A DNA stretch of 64,000 bases from Chryseobacterium echinoideorum (GCF_007474535.1 NZ_VKNW01000013.1:25495-89494); one strand, 5' to 3'. Positions 53,775 through 63,159 are shown, numbered from the stretch's first letter. Program-made: numbers and translations. Notes: generated by a model from the letters alone, not told the origin.

Positions 53775-55190
53775 CTATTGATAAGCTCCTAATGTTGGAT
53801 TGGATGTTCTTGAAACACCAACAATATCCGTAGGAACTGTTCCTGCTATCGTCACATCTCCTTTATTTTTAGCAGGTGAATCATTTTTTACCCGAAGATT
53901 CATTTGTGCCGCAAAATAATTGACGAATTTAGGATCCTCATTTTTATAACTTTGAATAATGCTGTTGGTTGGGTTATTGTCAAAACTAAATCCTGCACCT
54001 GACAAACCTGAATATTTAATTAAAGAATTTTGAATTAAATATTGAAACTGCTGACCGTTAATTGCTTCAAAATTCACCGAATCTCCCTGGTCAGAATACA
54101 CAATACTATTAAGAATGTTTAAATTCTGAAGAGCTCCAAAAACAATTTGTCCGTTTTCGTTTTTCCATTCATTAGTTGCAAAAATTCCCATTCTGTTTTG
54201 ATTAAATAAAACCTGAGAATAGTTGGCTATAGTCACGTGGGTATAAGAATGATTTCCTCCTCTGAATATCCCAATCGCCGATTCTCCGCAGTTATTCATC
54301 ACCAGATTATTAGCATTTACAGTACAGCCTACCGCATAAATCCCATAGTCCTGAAAGGTATGAATAAATGAATTTCTAATATTGGCGTTTACTTCCTTCA
54401 TCTCCAGACCTGTCGTTCCGCCAAAAAGTCTTGCATGATTCATATTCAGCGTAGAGCCTTCTTCCATTTTTATAGATTTCCAGTTTCTAGGAATGGTATC
54501 ATAATATGTATCATTTCTGTCACCACGAAGAATTACCTGTTTATCTAAAGTTCCGTTGATATTGAGAATTGCTCCCTGCGAAACTTTCATCCCGCTGTTC
54601 TTATGAAAATAAACCTTTGTTCCCGGTTCAATACTTAAATTAATATTTTGGTCAACTGTTAAATTCCCATAGATAATTTTAGCCTTGTTATTAGTCCAGG
54701 TTGTATGATTGGTAATTACATTAGGGTTTGACGGTGTCTGTATAAAAAATTCGGCATCTTGCACTACAGAAAACAAAGTAACATGCTGCTGTCCTGCTCC
54801 TGTGGTAAACAAAACCCTGTCTTCCGCAATTGCTTCAGGTCCTGTAGCCTGTGGCGCAATTTCTACGTATATGTACAAGCTATCTTTCTTTCTTAAAGGA
54901 ACATTTTGGAAATCATGCCCTGCTTTTCCATCCACATTGATTCTGTATAAAGATGAGGCACCCTTTTCCAGATGAATTCTTGGGATCATCACGTCTTTAT
55001 CTTCATTATTAAATACTTTTACGGCGTACGTTTCAGATCTTACCTGATGATAAACCGTGTCACAAAAAACAGTATCTCTGGAAAATCTCAGCTCTTGTGA
55101 AGGAGCATCGAAACTGATGTCGTCCTGATTGCATGAAACTGCAAAAATTAACATCAATACAGATAAAAAAAGTAATGATTTATATTTCAT
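53775..55190 (-). CDS. lipoprotein with right-handed beta-helix-like core
   Basis: A 471-aa protein with lipobox AVSC (Cys 20, followed by NQDD). An N-terminal beta-sandwich-like part (about 30-150) is followed by a region with polymorphic-membrane/parallel beta-helix character (about 165-440): TKVYFHKNSGMKVSQGAILN, LNINGTLDKQVILRGD, MNHARLFGGTTGLEM, VNANNLVMNNCGESAIG. The protein is probably exposed on the cell surface. No catalytic residues can be proposed. It lies 45 bp upstream of the MazG-like gene. Confidence 0.75.
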   Translation of the reverse strand: MKYKSLLFLSVLMLIFAVSCNQDDISFDAPSQELRFSRDTVFCDTVYHQVRSETYAVKVFNNEDKDVMIPRIHLEKGASSLYRINVDGKAGHDFQNVPLRKKDSLYIYVEIAPQATGPEAIAEDRVLFTTGAGQQHVTLFSVVQDAEFFIQTPSNPNVITNHTTWTNNKAKIIYGNLTVDQNINLSIEPGTKVYFHKNSGMKVSQGAILNINGTLDKQVILRGDRNDTYYDTIPRNWKSIKMEEGSTLNMNHARLFGGTTGLEMKEVNANIRNSFIHTFQDYGIYAVGCTVNANNLVMNNCGESAIGIFRGGNHSYTHVTIANYSQVLFNQNRMGIFATNEWKNENGQIVFGALQNLNILNSIVYSDQGDSVNFEAINGQQFQYLIQNSLIKYSGLSGAGFSFDNNPTNSIIQSYKNEDPKFVNYFAAQMNLRVKNDSPAKNKGDVTIAGTVPTDIVGVSRTSNPTLGAYQ

Positions 55191-55359
55191 AAGTTGATAT
55201 TTATTATTTATTGGTCATATGAAAACCGCTTACATATATTGATCTTTTACGAATATTAAGCAGTTATAACGACTTCATTAAGATTACATTGATACAAGTT
55301 TCAAATTTAACGAAAATACTTTAATATTCTTATGTCTGAAAAAATTCTTAACCGAGTAT

Positions 55360-55389
55360 TTGTATATAATAAAAATATTTGTATTTTTG
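55360..55389 (+). promoter_or_regulatory. promoter of the L31 gene
   Basis: TTG (55360-55362), a 19-nt spacer and TATTTTTG (55382-55389). Exact consensus. It predicts a leader of about 75 nt before the rpmE2 ATG. Confidence 0.7.
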
Positions 55390-55468
55390 CAACCTAAAAT
55401 TTAGCAGAGAAATATCCATTACTATTTCGAAAGCAAAGTTTAATTTTTTAAATTATAAAAGTTTACAC

Positions 55469-55720
55469 ATGAAAAACGGAATTCACCCAGAAAATTATAG
55501 ACTTGTTGTTTTCAAAGATATGAGTAACGACGAAATGTTTCTTTGCAAGTCTACAGCAGATACTAAAGACACTATTGAGTTTGAAGGTCAGGAGTACCCA
55601 TTGATCAAAATGGAAATCTCTTCTACTTCTCACCCTTTCTACACAGGAAAAACTAAATTGGTTGATACTGCAGGTAGAGTTGACAAGTTCATGAACAAAT
55701 ACAAAAAATTCGCTAAGTAA
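55469..55720 (+). CDS. rpmE2: 50S ribosomal protein L31 type B
   Basis: An 83-aa L31. The ATG at 55469 gives [20 protein letters not shown], the family start; the 30 upstream codons are leader. There is no CxxC pair, so it is the zinc-free type B form. The end [15 protein letters not shown] is typical. Monocistronic with its own promoter and terminator. Confidence 0.96.
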   Translation: MKNGIHPENYRLVVFKDMSNDEMFLCKSTADTKDTIEFEGQEYPLIKMEISSTSHPFYTGKTKLVDTAGRVDKFMNKYKKFAK

Positions 55721-55741
55721 TTTTTTGATTATACCATATTT

Positions 55742-55770
55742 AAAAGTCTTTCGGTTTTCGGAAGACTTTT
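55742..55770 (+). terminator. terminator after rpmE2
   Basis: AAAAGTCTT / AAGACTTTT stem with inner C-G pairs, followed by a run of T. Confidence 0.8.
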
Positions 55771-55806
55771 TTTGTAGCCGGGTGAAGAATTTAGTTTAAG
55801 TATTTG

Positions 55807-55814
55807 TATTTTTG
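55807..55814 (+). promoter_or_regulatory. -7 box (TATTTTTG) upstream of the GlmU-like gene
   Basis: TATTTTTG about 110 nt before the ATG. The predicted leader contains two small hairpins and seven AACCTCT repeats. Confidence 0.45.
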
Positions 55815-55815
55815 C

Positions 55816-55919
55816 TTTTAGCTAGAAACTAGAGCTAAAGTTGATTATTGAATAGAAATGGTCAACTTTCAACCTCTAACCTCTAACCTCTAACCTCTAA
55901 CCTCTAACCTCTAACCTCT
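55816..55919 (+). repeat. leader hairpins and seven tandem AACCTCT heptads
   Basis: AACCTCT is repeated seven times without error at 55871-55919, ending 6 nt before the ATG. Just before it TTTAGCT / AGCTAAA and AAAGTTGA / TCAACTTT form two hairpins, and that stretch can also be divided into 7-nt units (CTAGAAA, CTAGAGC, TAAAGTT). The array lies in the presumed untranslated leader. Confidence 0.8.
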
Positions 55920-55925
55920 AATAAA

Positions 55926-57086
55926 ATGCAACTCGTATTCTCCGATGCACAATATTGGGAAGATTTTCTTCCGCTTACTTTTACCCGTCCAGTCGCAGAA
56001 ATGCGTTGTGGAATCCTTACTTTTTCCGAAAGATGGCAGAAAATTTTAAGTTCTGACGAAATCTCCTGGTTTACAGAATGGTATCTTCAGCAGAAATTCA
56101 GAGAACCTGCAAAAAAGGAAAGCCTGTTTTTAGTCCCTAATTTTTTACCGACAGAAACAGTTATCCAACAAATTAAAAATTTGAAACAGGGCGAAGCTTT
56201 GGTGTATGAAGATGAATTGGTTGCTGCAAAAATCAATATGGAAGGTTTTTCGTTGAACAAGATCGAAAAAATGACGGACATTAAAGATAAACTCATCTTC
56301 TTTAAAAAGCCAACCGATCTTTTCACCTATAACAAAGAAGCCATTAATTTTGATTTTGAATTATTAACCAAAGGAAAAACTTCTCAGGAATTATCATCTA
56401 CCAACGGATTTTTAGGGAAGAAGGAAGATCTCTTTATAGAAGAAGGAGCCGAAGTTGAGTTTTCAACGATCAATACTAAGACCGGGAAAATTTACATCGG
56501 AAAAAATGCAGAGGTGATGGAAGGCTGTAATCTTCGTGGCCCGATTGCACTTTGCGAAAGCTCAAAATTTAATTTAGGAGCAAAAATTTACGGGGCAACA
56601 ACGGTTGGTCCGCATTCTAAAGTTGGTGGAGAAGTAAGCAACATCATTATTTTTGGATATTCCAATAAAGGACATGATGGTTTTGTTGGAAATTCTGTCA
56701 TTGGTGAATGGTGTAATCTGGGAGCAGATACCAACTCTTCCAACCTTAAAAACAATTACGGAAATGTAAAATTGTGGAATTACAGAACCAAAGATTTTCA
56801 GGATACCGGTTTACAGTTCGCGGGCTTAATCATGGGAGACCATTCTAAAACCGCCATCAATACTCAGCTGAATACAGGAACAGTTATTGGAGTGGCTTCT
56901 AATATTTTCAGAGAAGGATTTCCTCCGAACCTGATCGAAAACTTTTCCTGGGGCGGTTTCAAAGATGACGAGCGTTTTAAACTTGACAAAGCGTACGAAG
57001 TTGCCGAAAAAGTAATGACAAGAAGAAAAATACCTTTAACAGACGAAGATAAAGGGATTTTGAAATATATTTTTGAGAATTATTAA
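55926..57086 (+). CDS. GlmU family protein (sugar nucleotidyltransferase-like plus hexapeptide)
   Basis: A 386-aa protein with an N-terminal nucleotidyltransferase-like domain (LPLTFTRPVAEMRCGILTFSERW) and a C-terminal left-handed beta-helix (about 185-345; GKIYIGKNAEVMEGCNLRGP, then IALCESSKFNLGAKIYGATT). These Bacteroidetes proteins are related to GlmU, but the catalytic GGxGTRM loop at the N-terminus is not present, so activity as a true GlmU is doubtful. Its leader holds the AACCTCT array. Confidence 0.85.
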   Translation: MQLVFSDAQYWEDFLPLTFTRPVAEMRCGILTFSERWQKILSSDEISWFTEWYLQQKFREPAKKESLFLVPNFLPTETVIQQIKNLKQGEALVYEDELVAAKINMEGFSLNKIEKMTDIKDKLIFFKKPTDLFTYNKEAINFDFELLTKGKTSQELSSTNGFLGKKEDLFIEEGAEVEFSTINTKTGKIYIGKNAEVMEGCNLRGPIALCESSKFNLGAKIYGATTVGPHSKVGGEVSNIIIFGYSNKGHDGFVGNSVIGEWCNLGADTNSSNLKNNYGNVKLWNYRTKDFQDTGLQFAGLIMGDHSKTAINTQLNTGTVIGVASNIFREGFPPNLIENFSWGGFKDDERFKLDKAYEVAEKVMTRRKIPLTDEDKGILKYIFENY

Positions 57087-57108
57087 AACCATTCTTAGAA
57101 ATAAAACT

Positions 57109-57134
57109 AAAAACTTCATTTTTTTGAAGTTTTT
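57109..57134 (+). terminator. terminator after the GlmU-like gene
   Basis: AAAAACTTCA / TGAAGTTTTT with a 6-nt T-rich loop and further T after it. Confidence 0.75.
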
Positions 57135-57192
57135 TTGTTTTTAATGTAATAAATTCAAAGTTCTGGTTGTCTTATTAATAGAAACAAAACTT

Positions 57193-57702
57193 ATGACTCA
57201 GGAAACTTTCAGGAATACGGTATTTATTCTCAGCGATGAGATGTTCCGTTTTGCGAAAAGATTTGTACTGAGCAGCGATGAAGCCGAAGATATTGTGCAG
57301 GATCTGATGATCAAATTTTGGCAAAAGAAAGACGAGCTGGAGCAGTTTGGAAATCTAAAATCCTATGCTTTAAAATCAGTTAGAAATGAATGTCTCAACC
57401 GACTGAAGCATCATGATGTGAAACTGGGCTTTGCAGATCTGCAGCTTCACCGTTCGGAATTGTACAGCATGGAAGTCAATAATCTGAAAGAGCAAATTGT
57501 AGGATTTATCAATCAGCTTCCCGAAAAACAAAAGATGGTTATTCATCTGAAAGATGTGGAAGAGTATGAAGTTTCTGAAATTTCCGAAATGCTGGAAATG
57601 GAAGAAAACGCAGTAAGAGTCAATCTGATGCGTGCAAGACAAAAAGTAAAAGAACAAATCACCCAATTGATGAGCTATGAACAACGACAAATTTCAAGAT
57701 AA
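57193..57702 (+). CDS. ECF-type RNA polymerase sigma factor
   Basis: A 169-aa sigma-70 family factor with only regions 2 and 4. Region 2: AEDIVQDLMIKFWQKKDEL and LKSYALKSVRNECLNRLK. Region 4: INQLPEKQKMVIHLKDVEEY and VSEISEMLEMEENAVRVNLM with RARQKVKEQI. The first gene of a four-gene cassette; its end overlaps the next gene by 26 bp, as usual for sigma/anti-sigma pairs. Confidence 0.94.
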   Translation: MTQETFRNTVFILSDEMFRFAKRFVLSSDEAEDIVQDLMIKFWQKKDELEQFGNLKSYALKSVRNECLNRLKHHDVKLGFADLQLHRSELYSMEVNNLKEQIVGFINQLPEKQKMVIHLKDVEEYEVSEISEMLEMEENAVRVNLMRARQKVKEQITQLMSYEQRQISR

Positions 57703-58336
57703 ATATAATGAAGTCTTCCAAAGCTTAAAGGAAGAAAAAATGAACTGGGATTTTGATGACTTCCTCAAAAAAGCGGAAAGCAAAGAAACAAAATCGTCAG
57801 CTGAAATTCAGGTTATTCCTCTTCAAAACAAGAAACCTTCGTTTCCGAAATGGTTTTGGATGGCGGCAAGTGTAATAATTATTTTCGGATTAGTCTTTAT
57901 TTTTAATCCGAATCAAAACAAAATTACAGACAAAGAAAATCTGGTTAAAAATGAAGTTTTGAAGCAAAAAAATGAATTTATTGCAGAAAATCACAACCAC
58001 AATTTACAGGTTGCCACTCATGTTACTGACTCTGTTTCCGGCACAAAAAAAGATTCTCTATTTCAGGAAAATACTTTAGCAGAAAGTGATGTTCTGGATG
58101 AGATTTTATCTAAAAAAAGCAGGATAAAAAAAGAAAGAAAACCAAAATATGTTTATAATAATTCTCAAACAAGCTTAGCCGATTCCCTCGGATATAAAGA
58201 TTCGTATGTAATTGTAAACGGAAAAAGGATTGACAACGTAGAAGAAGCAATCAATGTAACCAAGTATTCATTTCAGGTGATGGCAACTAATGTTAATCAG
58301 GCGCTGAGCACTAAAGTGATGGATAACGTAGAATAG
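57677..58336 (+). CDS. putative anti-sigma factor / membrane protein
   Basis: A 219-aa protein with a short cytoplasmic N-terminal part (about 1-53), one membrane helix (about 55-73, WFWMAASVIIIFGLVFIF) and a Lys/Ser/Asn-rich extracytoplasmic part. The position (26-bp overlap with the sigma gene) and topology fit an anti-sigma factor, but no zinc-binding anti-sigma motif (HxxxCxxC) is present. The role is inferred from context. Confidence 0.78.
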   Translation: MNNDKFQDKYNEVFQSLKEEKMNWDFDDFLKKAESKETKSSAEIQVIPLQNKKPSFPKWFWMAASVIIIFGLVFIFNPNQNKITDKENLVKNEVLKQKNEFIAENHNHNLQVATHVTDSVSGTKKDSLFQENTLAESDVLDEILSKKSRIKKERKPKYVYNNSQTSLADSLGYKDSYVIVNGKRIDNVEEAINVTKYSFQVMATNVNQALSTKVMDNVE

Positions 58337-58399
58337 ATTATTAACGATAAGATTATGCAACTGATCAGGCTTATAATCAATTAAATTTAAGTAGACCCC

Positions 58400-59683
58400 A
58401 TGAAAAAAATATTTTTTATACTCACTCTTTTTATTACAGCTTTTGTAAATTATTCTGCACAGACAGAAAAGCTAGATCAATTTTTTGATTCATTTGAAAA
58501 TAAAAACGGCGTGACCTCTATCAACATCAAAAAACCTATGTTTGACCTGTTGGATAGAATTGATATAAGCAATGAATATATCGGAAAAATAAAACCACTC
58601 ATGCGTGACGTAAATGGTTTAAAGCTTTTGGTATTTTCAAAAATAACTTTTCCGGATGAATTAAAGTCTGAAAACCAAGGACAGATAAAAATGAATCAGG
58701 AAAAAAGTAAAAGAGTAGCTAAACTTTTGACAGATCTGAAACTTAATGAATTGATGTCAATTAAAAATGATGATGTCTCCATGAAGTTCTTAGCAGAAAA
58801 TGCAAAAGACGGAGTACTTGAGAATCTGATCTTTAATGTAGATTCTAAAGATGAGATTGCCATTTTTATTCTGAACGGAAAAATGAGAATGGATGATGTG
58901 AATAATATTATCAATTCAACAGAAATAAAAACTACTTCTGCAACACAATCGTTGAGAAGCAGCTTTAATTCAGAAAATACATCATCTTACCTTAACGGAG
59001 AAAACAGAAACGTTGGTGAGTTTTCTAAAATTGATGTGAGCATGGGAATCAATGTAAATTATAAGCAGGAAAACACAACCAGCATAAAAGTTTTGGCAGA
59101 TGCAGATAAATTACAATATGTCATTACAAAAAATGAAAACGGTGTTTTAAAAATTTATATTGATAATAAAGGGATAAGAAATCTGAGATTTAAAAATTTA
59201 ACGGTAAATGTTTCATCTCCAAAAATGAATTCTGTTGAAACTTCTTCAGGTGCATCATTTACCGCGGTAAATACAGTAAGAGAAAATAATTTGAATGTCA
59301 ATGCTTCATCCGGCTCTACGATCAAAGGTAAATTTGATGCAGATATTGCTAATTTTGATGTGAACTCAGGATCTAATGTTAAGGCAGATCTTACTGCTCA
59401 GAAATTAGTTTTAAAAAATTCAAGCGGTGCAAGCTCTGCTTTTGAAGGGGTGGCAAAAACTGCCATAATAGATCTGAGCAGCGGAGCATCATGCAAAGCC
59501 AATGGTTTTATAATTAATACAGCTGAAGCTGAAGCCACATCAGGAGCGAGTCTTTCTTTGTATGTTAAAGATAAACTTAAAGTAAGGGCATCTTCCGGAG
59601 GATCAGTAAGGCTAAAAGGAAACCCTGAAGTAGATTCAAAAATAGATAAAGTTTCTGGCGGAAGCCTGAGTAAAATAAACTAA
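58400..59683 (+). CDS. exported protein with DUF4252 and GIN (DUF2807) domains
   Basis: A 427-aa protein with a signal peptide (about 1-20). The DUF4252 part (about 22-170) reads LDQFFDSFENKNGVTSIN and LLVFSKITFPDEL. The GIN-type adhesin-like part (about 200-425) shows FSKIDVSMGINVNYKQ, NVSSPKMNSVETSSGASFTA and repeated Ser-Ser-Gly-Ala/Gly turns (SSGSTIKG, SSGASSAFEG, SSGASCKANG, SSGGSVRLKG), a right-handed beta-helix pattern. Probably a target or sensor of the sigma system. Confidence 0.88.
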   Translation: MKKIFFILTLFITAFVNYSAQTEKLDQFFDSFENKNGVTSINIKKPMFDLLDRIDISNEYIGKIKPLMRDVNGLKLLVFSKITFPDELKSENQGQIKMNQEKSKRVAKLLTDLKLNELMSIKNDDVSMKFLAENAKDGVLENLIFNVDSKDEIAIFILNGKMRMDDVNNIINSTEIKTTSATQSLRSSFNSENTSSYLNGENRNVGEFSKIDVSMGINVNYKQENTTSIKVLADADKLQYVITKNENGVLKIYIDNKGIRNLRFKNLTVNVSSPKMNSVETSSGASFTAVNTVRENNLNVNASSGSTIKGKFDADIANFDVNSGSNVKADLTAQKLVLKNSSGASSAFEGVAKTAIIDLSSGASCKANGFIINTAEAEATSGASLSLYVKDKLKVRASSGGSVRLKGNPEVDSKIDKVSGGSLSKIN

Positions 59684-59695
59684 AAATCAATTGCC

Positions 59696-60193
59696 ATGAA
59701 AATCTTAAAAAACATTTTTCTCTTTGGCTGTACTTTATTGCTGTTACAATCATGCATTGTTTCCGACAAACCCAATATTGCGTTTTTTTCTAGTGATTAT
59801 GATTTTGAAAATGCTCAGTTTGCAAGTTTTAATGTACCGCTCTTTTTAGCCAAACCTTACATTAAAAAAGCCTTAAGAGAAGACGGAGAAAGCGAAGCTA
59901 TCATCAATATGGTGAAAAAAATCTCCAAAATCAAAGTAATGACTGTTGAAAACGGAAGCCAGAAACTTCTCAGAGATTACACAAATTATCTCAACTCCAA
60001 TCAGTATGAAGACTGGGCAACGATAAAGCATGATGGAGATAATGTTAATATCAGAGTAAAACAAAAAGGTGACATCATCAAAAATATGATGATTACCGTA
60101 AACTCCAAAAAAGAAATGGTTTTTGTAGATATCAAAGGTAGTTTTTCGGCAGATGACATTTCCAGAATGATCAATTCTGTCTCAGATCAATAA
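59696..60193 (+). CDS. DUF4252 lipoprotein
   Basis: A 165-aa protein with lipobox LLQSC (Cys 20), 12 bp after the DUF4252-GIN gene. The mature part follows the DUF4252 pattern (INMVKKISKIKVMTVENGSQ, then WATIKHDGDNVNIRVKQKGD and IKNMMITVNSKKEMVFVDIK). Function unknown. Last gene of the sigma cassette, closed by a terminator. Confidence 0.87.
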   Translation: MKILKNIFLFGCTLLLLQSCIVSDKPNIAFFSSDYDFENAQFASFNVPLFLAKPYIKKALREDGESEAIINMVKKISKIKVMTVENGSQKLLRDYTNYLNSNQYEDWATIKHDGDNVNIRVKQKGDIIKNMMITVNSKKEMVFVDIKGSFSADDISRMINSVSDQ

Positions 60194-60220
60194 CTTCATA
60201 TTTAATTATATTAATTTTGT

Positions 60221-60247
60221 AAAGTCACTGTTTCAGTGGCTTTTTTT
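60221..60247 (+). terminator. terminator of the sigma cassette
   Basis: AAAGTCACTG / CAGTGGCTTT (one G-T pair), 3-nt loop, then a T run. Confidence 0.8.
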
Positions 60248-60318
60248 AATTTATAGCATGAATTATTAATTTTTATTTAAACTATTACTGCTGATTTTCG
60301 TATCTCATCAAAAAGCCT

Positions 60319-60326
60319 TAATTTTG
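60319..60326 (+). promoter_or_regulatory. -7 box (TAATTTTG) of guaB
   Basis: TAATTTTG 13 nt before the ATG. A TTC rather than TTG stands at the -33 distance. Confidence 0.45.
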
Positions 60327-60339
60327 CAAGAAAGTAAAG

Positions 60340-61800
60340 ATGTCTATTCATAACAAAATTGTAGAGACAGCCATCACTTTCGATGACGTGCTTCTAGTTC
60401 CTTCTTATTCAGAAATTTTACCAAACCAGGTTTCCTTAAAATCAAGACTTACCGATAAAATTACGCTTAATGTTCCCATAGTTTCCGCAGCAATGGATAC
60501 TGTAACTGAGGCAGATTTAGCAATTGCTTTGGCAAGAGTAGGAGGTTTGGGCTTCATTCACAAAAATATGTCTATCGAAGAGCAGGCAGCTCAGGTAAAC
60601 CGTGTGAAGCGTTCAGAAAACGGAATGATCTCTGATCCTGTAACTCTTACAAAAGACCATACTTTGGCACAGGCCAAAGATACCATGGCTAAATATAAAA
60701 TCTCCGGGCTTCCTGTTGTAAATCCTGATAATGTTTTGATTGGAATTATTACCAACAGAGATGTAAAATATCAGGAAAACCTTGACATGAAAGTGGAAGA
60801 GATTATGACCAAAAATAATCTGATCACTTCTGATAAAAATACCAATCTGGAAAAAGCTAAAGAAATTCTTCTTAAAAACAGAGTTGAAAAACTTCCGATT
60901 GTAGACAAAGAGAATAAGCTTGTTGGTCTGATTACTATCAAAGATATTGACAACCAATTAGAGTATCCAAACGCAAACAAAGACGAAAACGGACGACTTA
61001 TCGTAGGAGCTGGGGTTGGAGTTGGCGAAGATACAATGGACAGAATTGCTGCTTTGGTAAAAGCCGGAGTAGATATTGTTGCTATAGATTCTGCACACGG
61101 ACATTCTAAAGGTGTTTTAGATAAAATTTCAGAAATCAGAAAGGCTTATCCTGATTTAGATTTGGTTGGAGGAAATATTGTAACGGCAGATGCTGCAAAA
61201 GATTTAATCAATGCAGGAGCAAATGTTCTTAAAGTAGGAGTAGGTCCTGGTTCTATCTGTACAACAAGAGTTGTTGCAGGTGTTGGAGTTCCGCAGCTAT
61301 CAGCAATTTACAATGTTTATGAATATGCTCAATCTAAAAATGTTACGGTAATTGCAGATGGCGGCGTTAAGCTTTCAGGCGATATTGTAAAAGCGATTGC
61401 AAGTGGTGCAGGAGCTGTGATGTTAGGATCTCTTTTAGCAGGAACTGATGAATCTCCTGGGGAAGAAATTATTTACCAAGGAAGAAAATTTAAAGCTTAT
61501 CAGGGAATGGGAAGCCTTTCTGCGATGAAAAGAGGTGGCAAAGAAAGATATTTCCAGAGTGAAGCGAAAAAATTTGTCCCGGAAGGTATAGAAGGAAGAG
61601 TTCCTCACAAAGGAAAACTGGAAGATGTTATTTTTCAGCTGACAGGAGGTCTTAGAGCAGGAATGGGCTATTGTGGAGCAAAAGATATCCAAGCTTTGCA
61701 AACCGAAACGAAAATGGTCATGATTACCGGAAGCGGATTGAAAGAATCTCATCCTCACGATGTGATCATTACCTCAGAAGCTCCGAATTATTCTTTATAA
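60340..61800 (+). CDS. guaB: inosine-5'-monophosphate dehydrogenase
   Basis: A 486-aa enzyme that oxidises IMP to XMP, the first committed step to GMP. The catalytic Cys is C307 in [17 protein letters not shown]. Two CBS domains are inserted at about residues 95-210. Other motifs: [52 protein letters not shown], and the flap [10 protein letters not shown] with R in GGKERYF. Full length. Confidence 0.97.
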   Translation: MSIHNKIVETAITFDDVLLVPSYSEILPNQVSLKSRLTDKITLNVPIVSAAMDTVTEADLAIALARVGGLGFIHKNMSIEEQAAQVNRVKRSENGMISDPVTLTKDHTLAQAKDTMAKYKISGLPVVNPDNVLIGIITNRDVKYQENLDMKVEEIMTKNNLITSDKNTNLEKAKEILLKNRVEKLPIVDKENKLVGLITIKDIDNQLEYPNANKDENGRLIVGAGVGVGEDTMDRIAALVKAGVDIVAIDSAHGHSKGVLDKISEIRKAYPDLDLVGGNIVTADAAKDLINAGANVLKVGVGPGSICTTRVVAGVGVPQLSAIYNVYEYAQSKNVTVIADGGVKLSGDIVKAIASGAGAVMLGSLLAGTDESPGEEIIYQGRKFKAYQGMGSLSAMKRGGKERYFQSEAKKFVPEGIEGRVPHKGKLEDVIFQLTGGLRAGMGYCGAKDIQALQTETKMVMITGSGLKESHPHDVIITSEAPNYSL

Positions 61801-61807
61801 ATTATAA

Positions 61808-61866
61808 ATTTTTCTGATATATTTTCGGCGGTCGCTTTGCGACCGCCGAAAATATATCAGAAAAAT
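61808..61866. terminator. 28-bp perfect inverted repeat after guaB
   Basis: Positions 61808-61835 and 61839-61866 are exact reverse complements with a TTT loop. The core CGGCGGTCGC is GC-rich and the outer part is AT-rich with ATTTTTCTG ends. Only 8 bp after the guaB stop; it can act as a terminator in both directions. Confidence 0.8.
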
Positions 61867-61932
61867 AAATATCATATTCACAACATGAGAGAGATGACAA
61901 ATCAAAAAACATTGCCAATAGATGGTAATGGT

Positions 61933-63003
61933 TTACTGATCCAGTTTACTCTTGAAATCATCAATCCTGAAATCGGTCAATGCATTCCCTTTTTCAATTT
62001 TTTCTTTTGAATATAGTCTGAAATCATTTTCAGTTTTTTCTAACAGATAGTCATAAGGTCCTACAGACGAAATTAATTTAATCAAAACAGGAGAAATCTC
62101 TAGGCAAATAAATAATCCCATAATAAATGCAGCTGCAGTTGCAATAATCGCAGAATGATTACCAAGTTCATCCAACGCTTGTAACCTTGCTGCAAAACCA
62201 TTATACTTATCTTCAAAAGTTTCAGTAGATTTTCTCTCAGTTTCAAGATTAGTATATACTTTAGAAATTTCTTTATCAAGATATTCGAGTCTTGGGGACA
62301 TCTGTTTTTGATAATTTTCCAGATCTTTTCTTCTCTGCTCCTTTAGCTCTTGTTTCCTTTTTGCATTGGGTCCAAATCCTTCTTTACCACTCGTTAAATT
62401 TGACTGTTTGCCTAAAATTTCTTTTTCCAACTCTACAGCAGCCGAATCGTAAGACTTCTGATACTGGCTTACCTTTTCTGCAATCTGTTTTTTCTCTGTT
62501 TCGAAAGGTCCGCTTTGTTGGAGGATCCTACCATTCATTTGAGATTGTAGATCTTTTTTATTTCTTTGGATAATTGTATTAAGCTGTTTATTAACTTCTT
62601 TTTCAAAAATTTTAAGTTCTAAAGGTTTGGAAATAATAATCCCTAAAAATGTAGCCAAAATTAATCTTGGAATTGACATTACAATCTGATTCCACCAAGT
62701 TCCTGTCTTTTTAATGGAAGAAACAATATATCTGTCAAGATTAAAAATCATTAATCCCCAAAGAAGCCCAAATCCAATAGAAGCCCAAAAATCTTCAAAA
62801 ATTGTAAACATAGCATAAGCAGCCGATAGAGTAGCAAAAACAGCTGTAAAAAGTACAATACCTCCTATTCCTGCAAACTTATTCCATTCACTTGGCGTTT
62901 TTCTTATAATGTGAATATTTGCACCTGAGCAAATCAGAAGAAATTTCTGAAACCAATTAATAGGATAGTGGTTACCTTTTATGGTTGATATGTTTTTTTT
63001 CAT
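61933..63003 (-). CDS. DUF4407 domain membrane protein
   Basis: A 356-aa protein with three to four membrane helices: two near the N-terminus (about 45-95, GIVLFTAVFATLSAAYAMF and IGFGLLWGLMIFNLDRYIVS), one near 110-135, and one near 280-305. The long middle region (about 140-275) is a charged coiled coil. The pair FNLDRYIVSS and PRLILATFLGIIISKPLEL are typical of DUF4407. Function unknown. A -7 box TAATTTTG on minus (63025-63018) lies close to the start. Confidence 0.87.
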   Translation of the reverse strand: MKKNISTIKGNHYPINWFQKFLLICSGANIHIIRKTPSEWNKFAGIGGIVLFTAVFATLSAAYAMFTIFEDFWASIGFGLLWGLMIFNLDRYIVSSIKKTGTWWNQIVMSIPRLILATFLGIIISKPLELKIFEKEVNKQLNTIIQRNKKDLQSQMNGRILQQSGPFETEKKQIAEKVSQYQKSYDSAAVELEKEILGKQSNLTSGKEGFGPNAKRKQELKEQRRKDLENYQKQMSPRLEYLDKEISKVYTNLETERKSTETFEDKYNGFAARLQALDELGNHSAIIATAAAFIMGLFICLEISPVLIKLISSVGPYDYLLEKTENDFRLYSKEKIEKGNALTDFRIDDFKSKLDQ

Positions 63004-63159
63004 TCTAAAATTTTATACAAAATTAGTATTTATAATAATAACTTTGTTACAAATAGTAATAGGTTTAACAAAGTAATTTCTATTTATAAAGAATTATAAT
63101 CATTTTTGGCTTAATTTATGTTGAATAAATTCAACAATTAATCAAGCAAATATTTAAAT

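Noticed and set aside
55871..55919. AACCTCT tandem repeats considered as a CRISPR or telomere-like array
   Set aside because: There are no spacers, the unit is 7 nt, and no cas genes or chromosome end are nearby.
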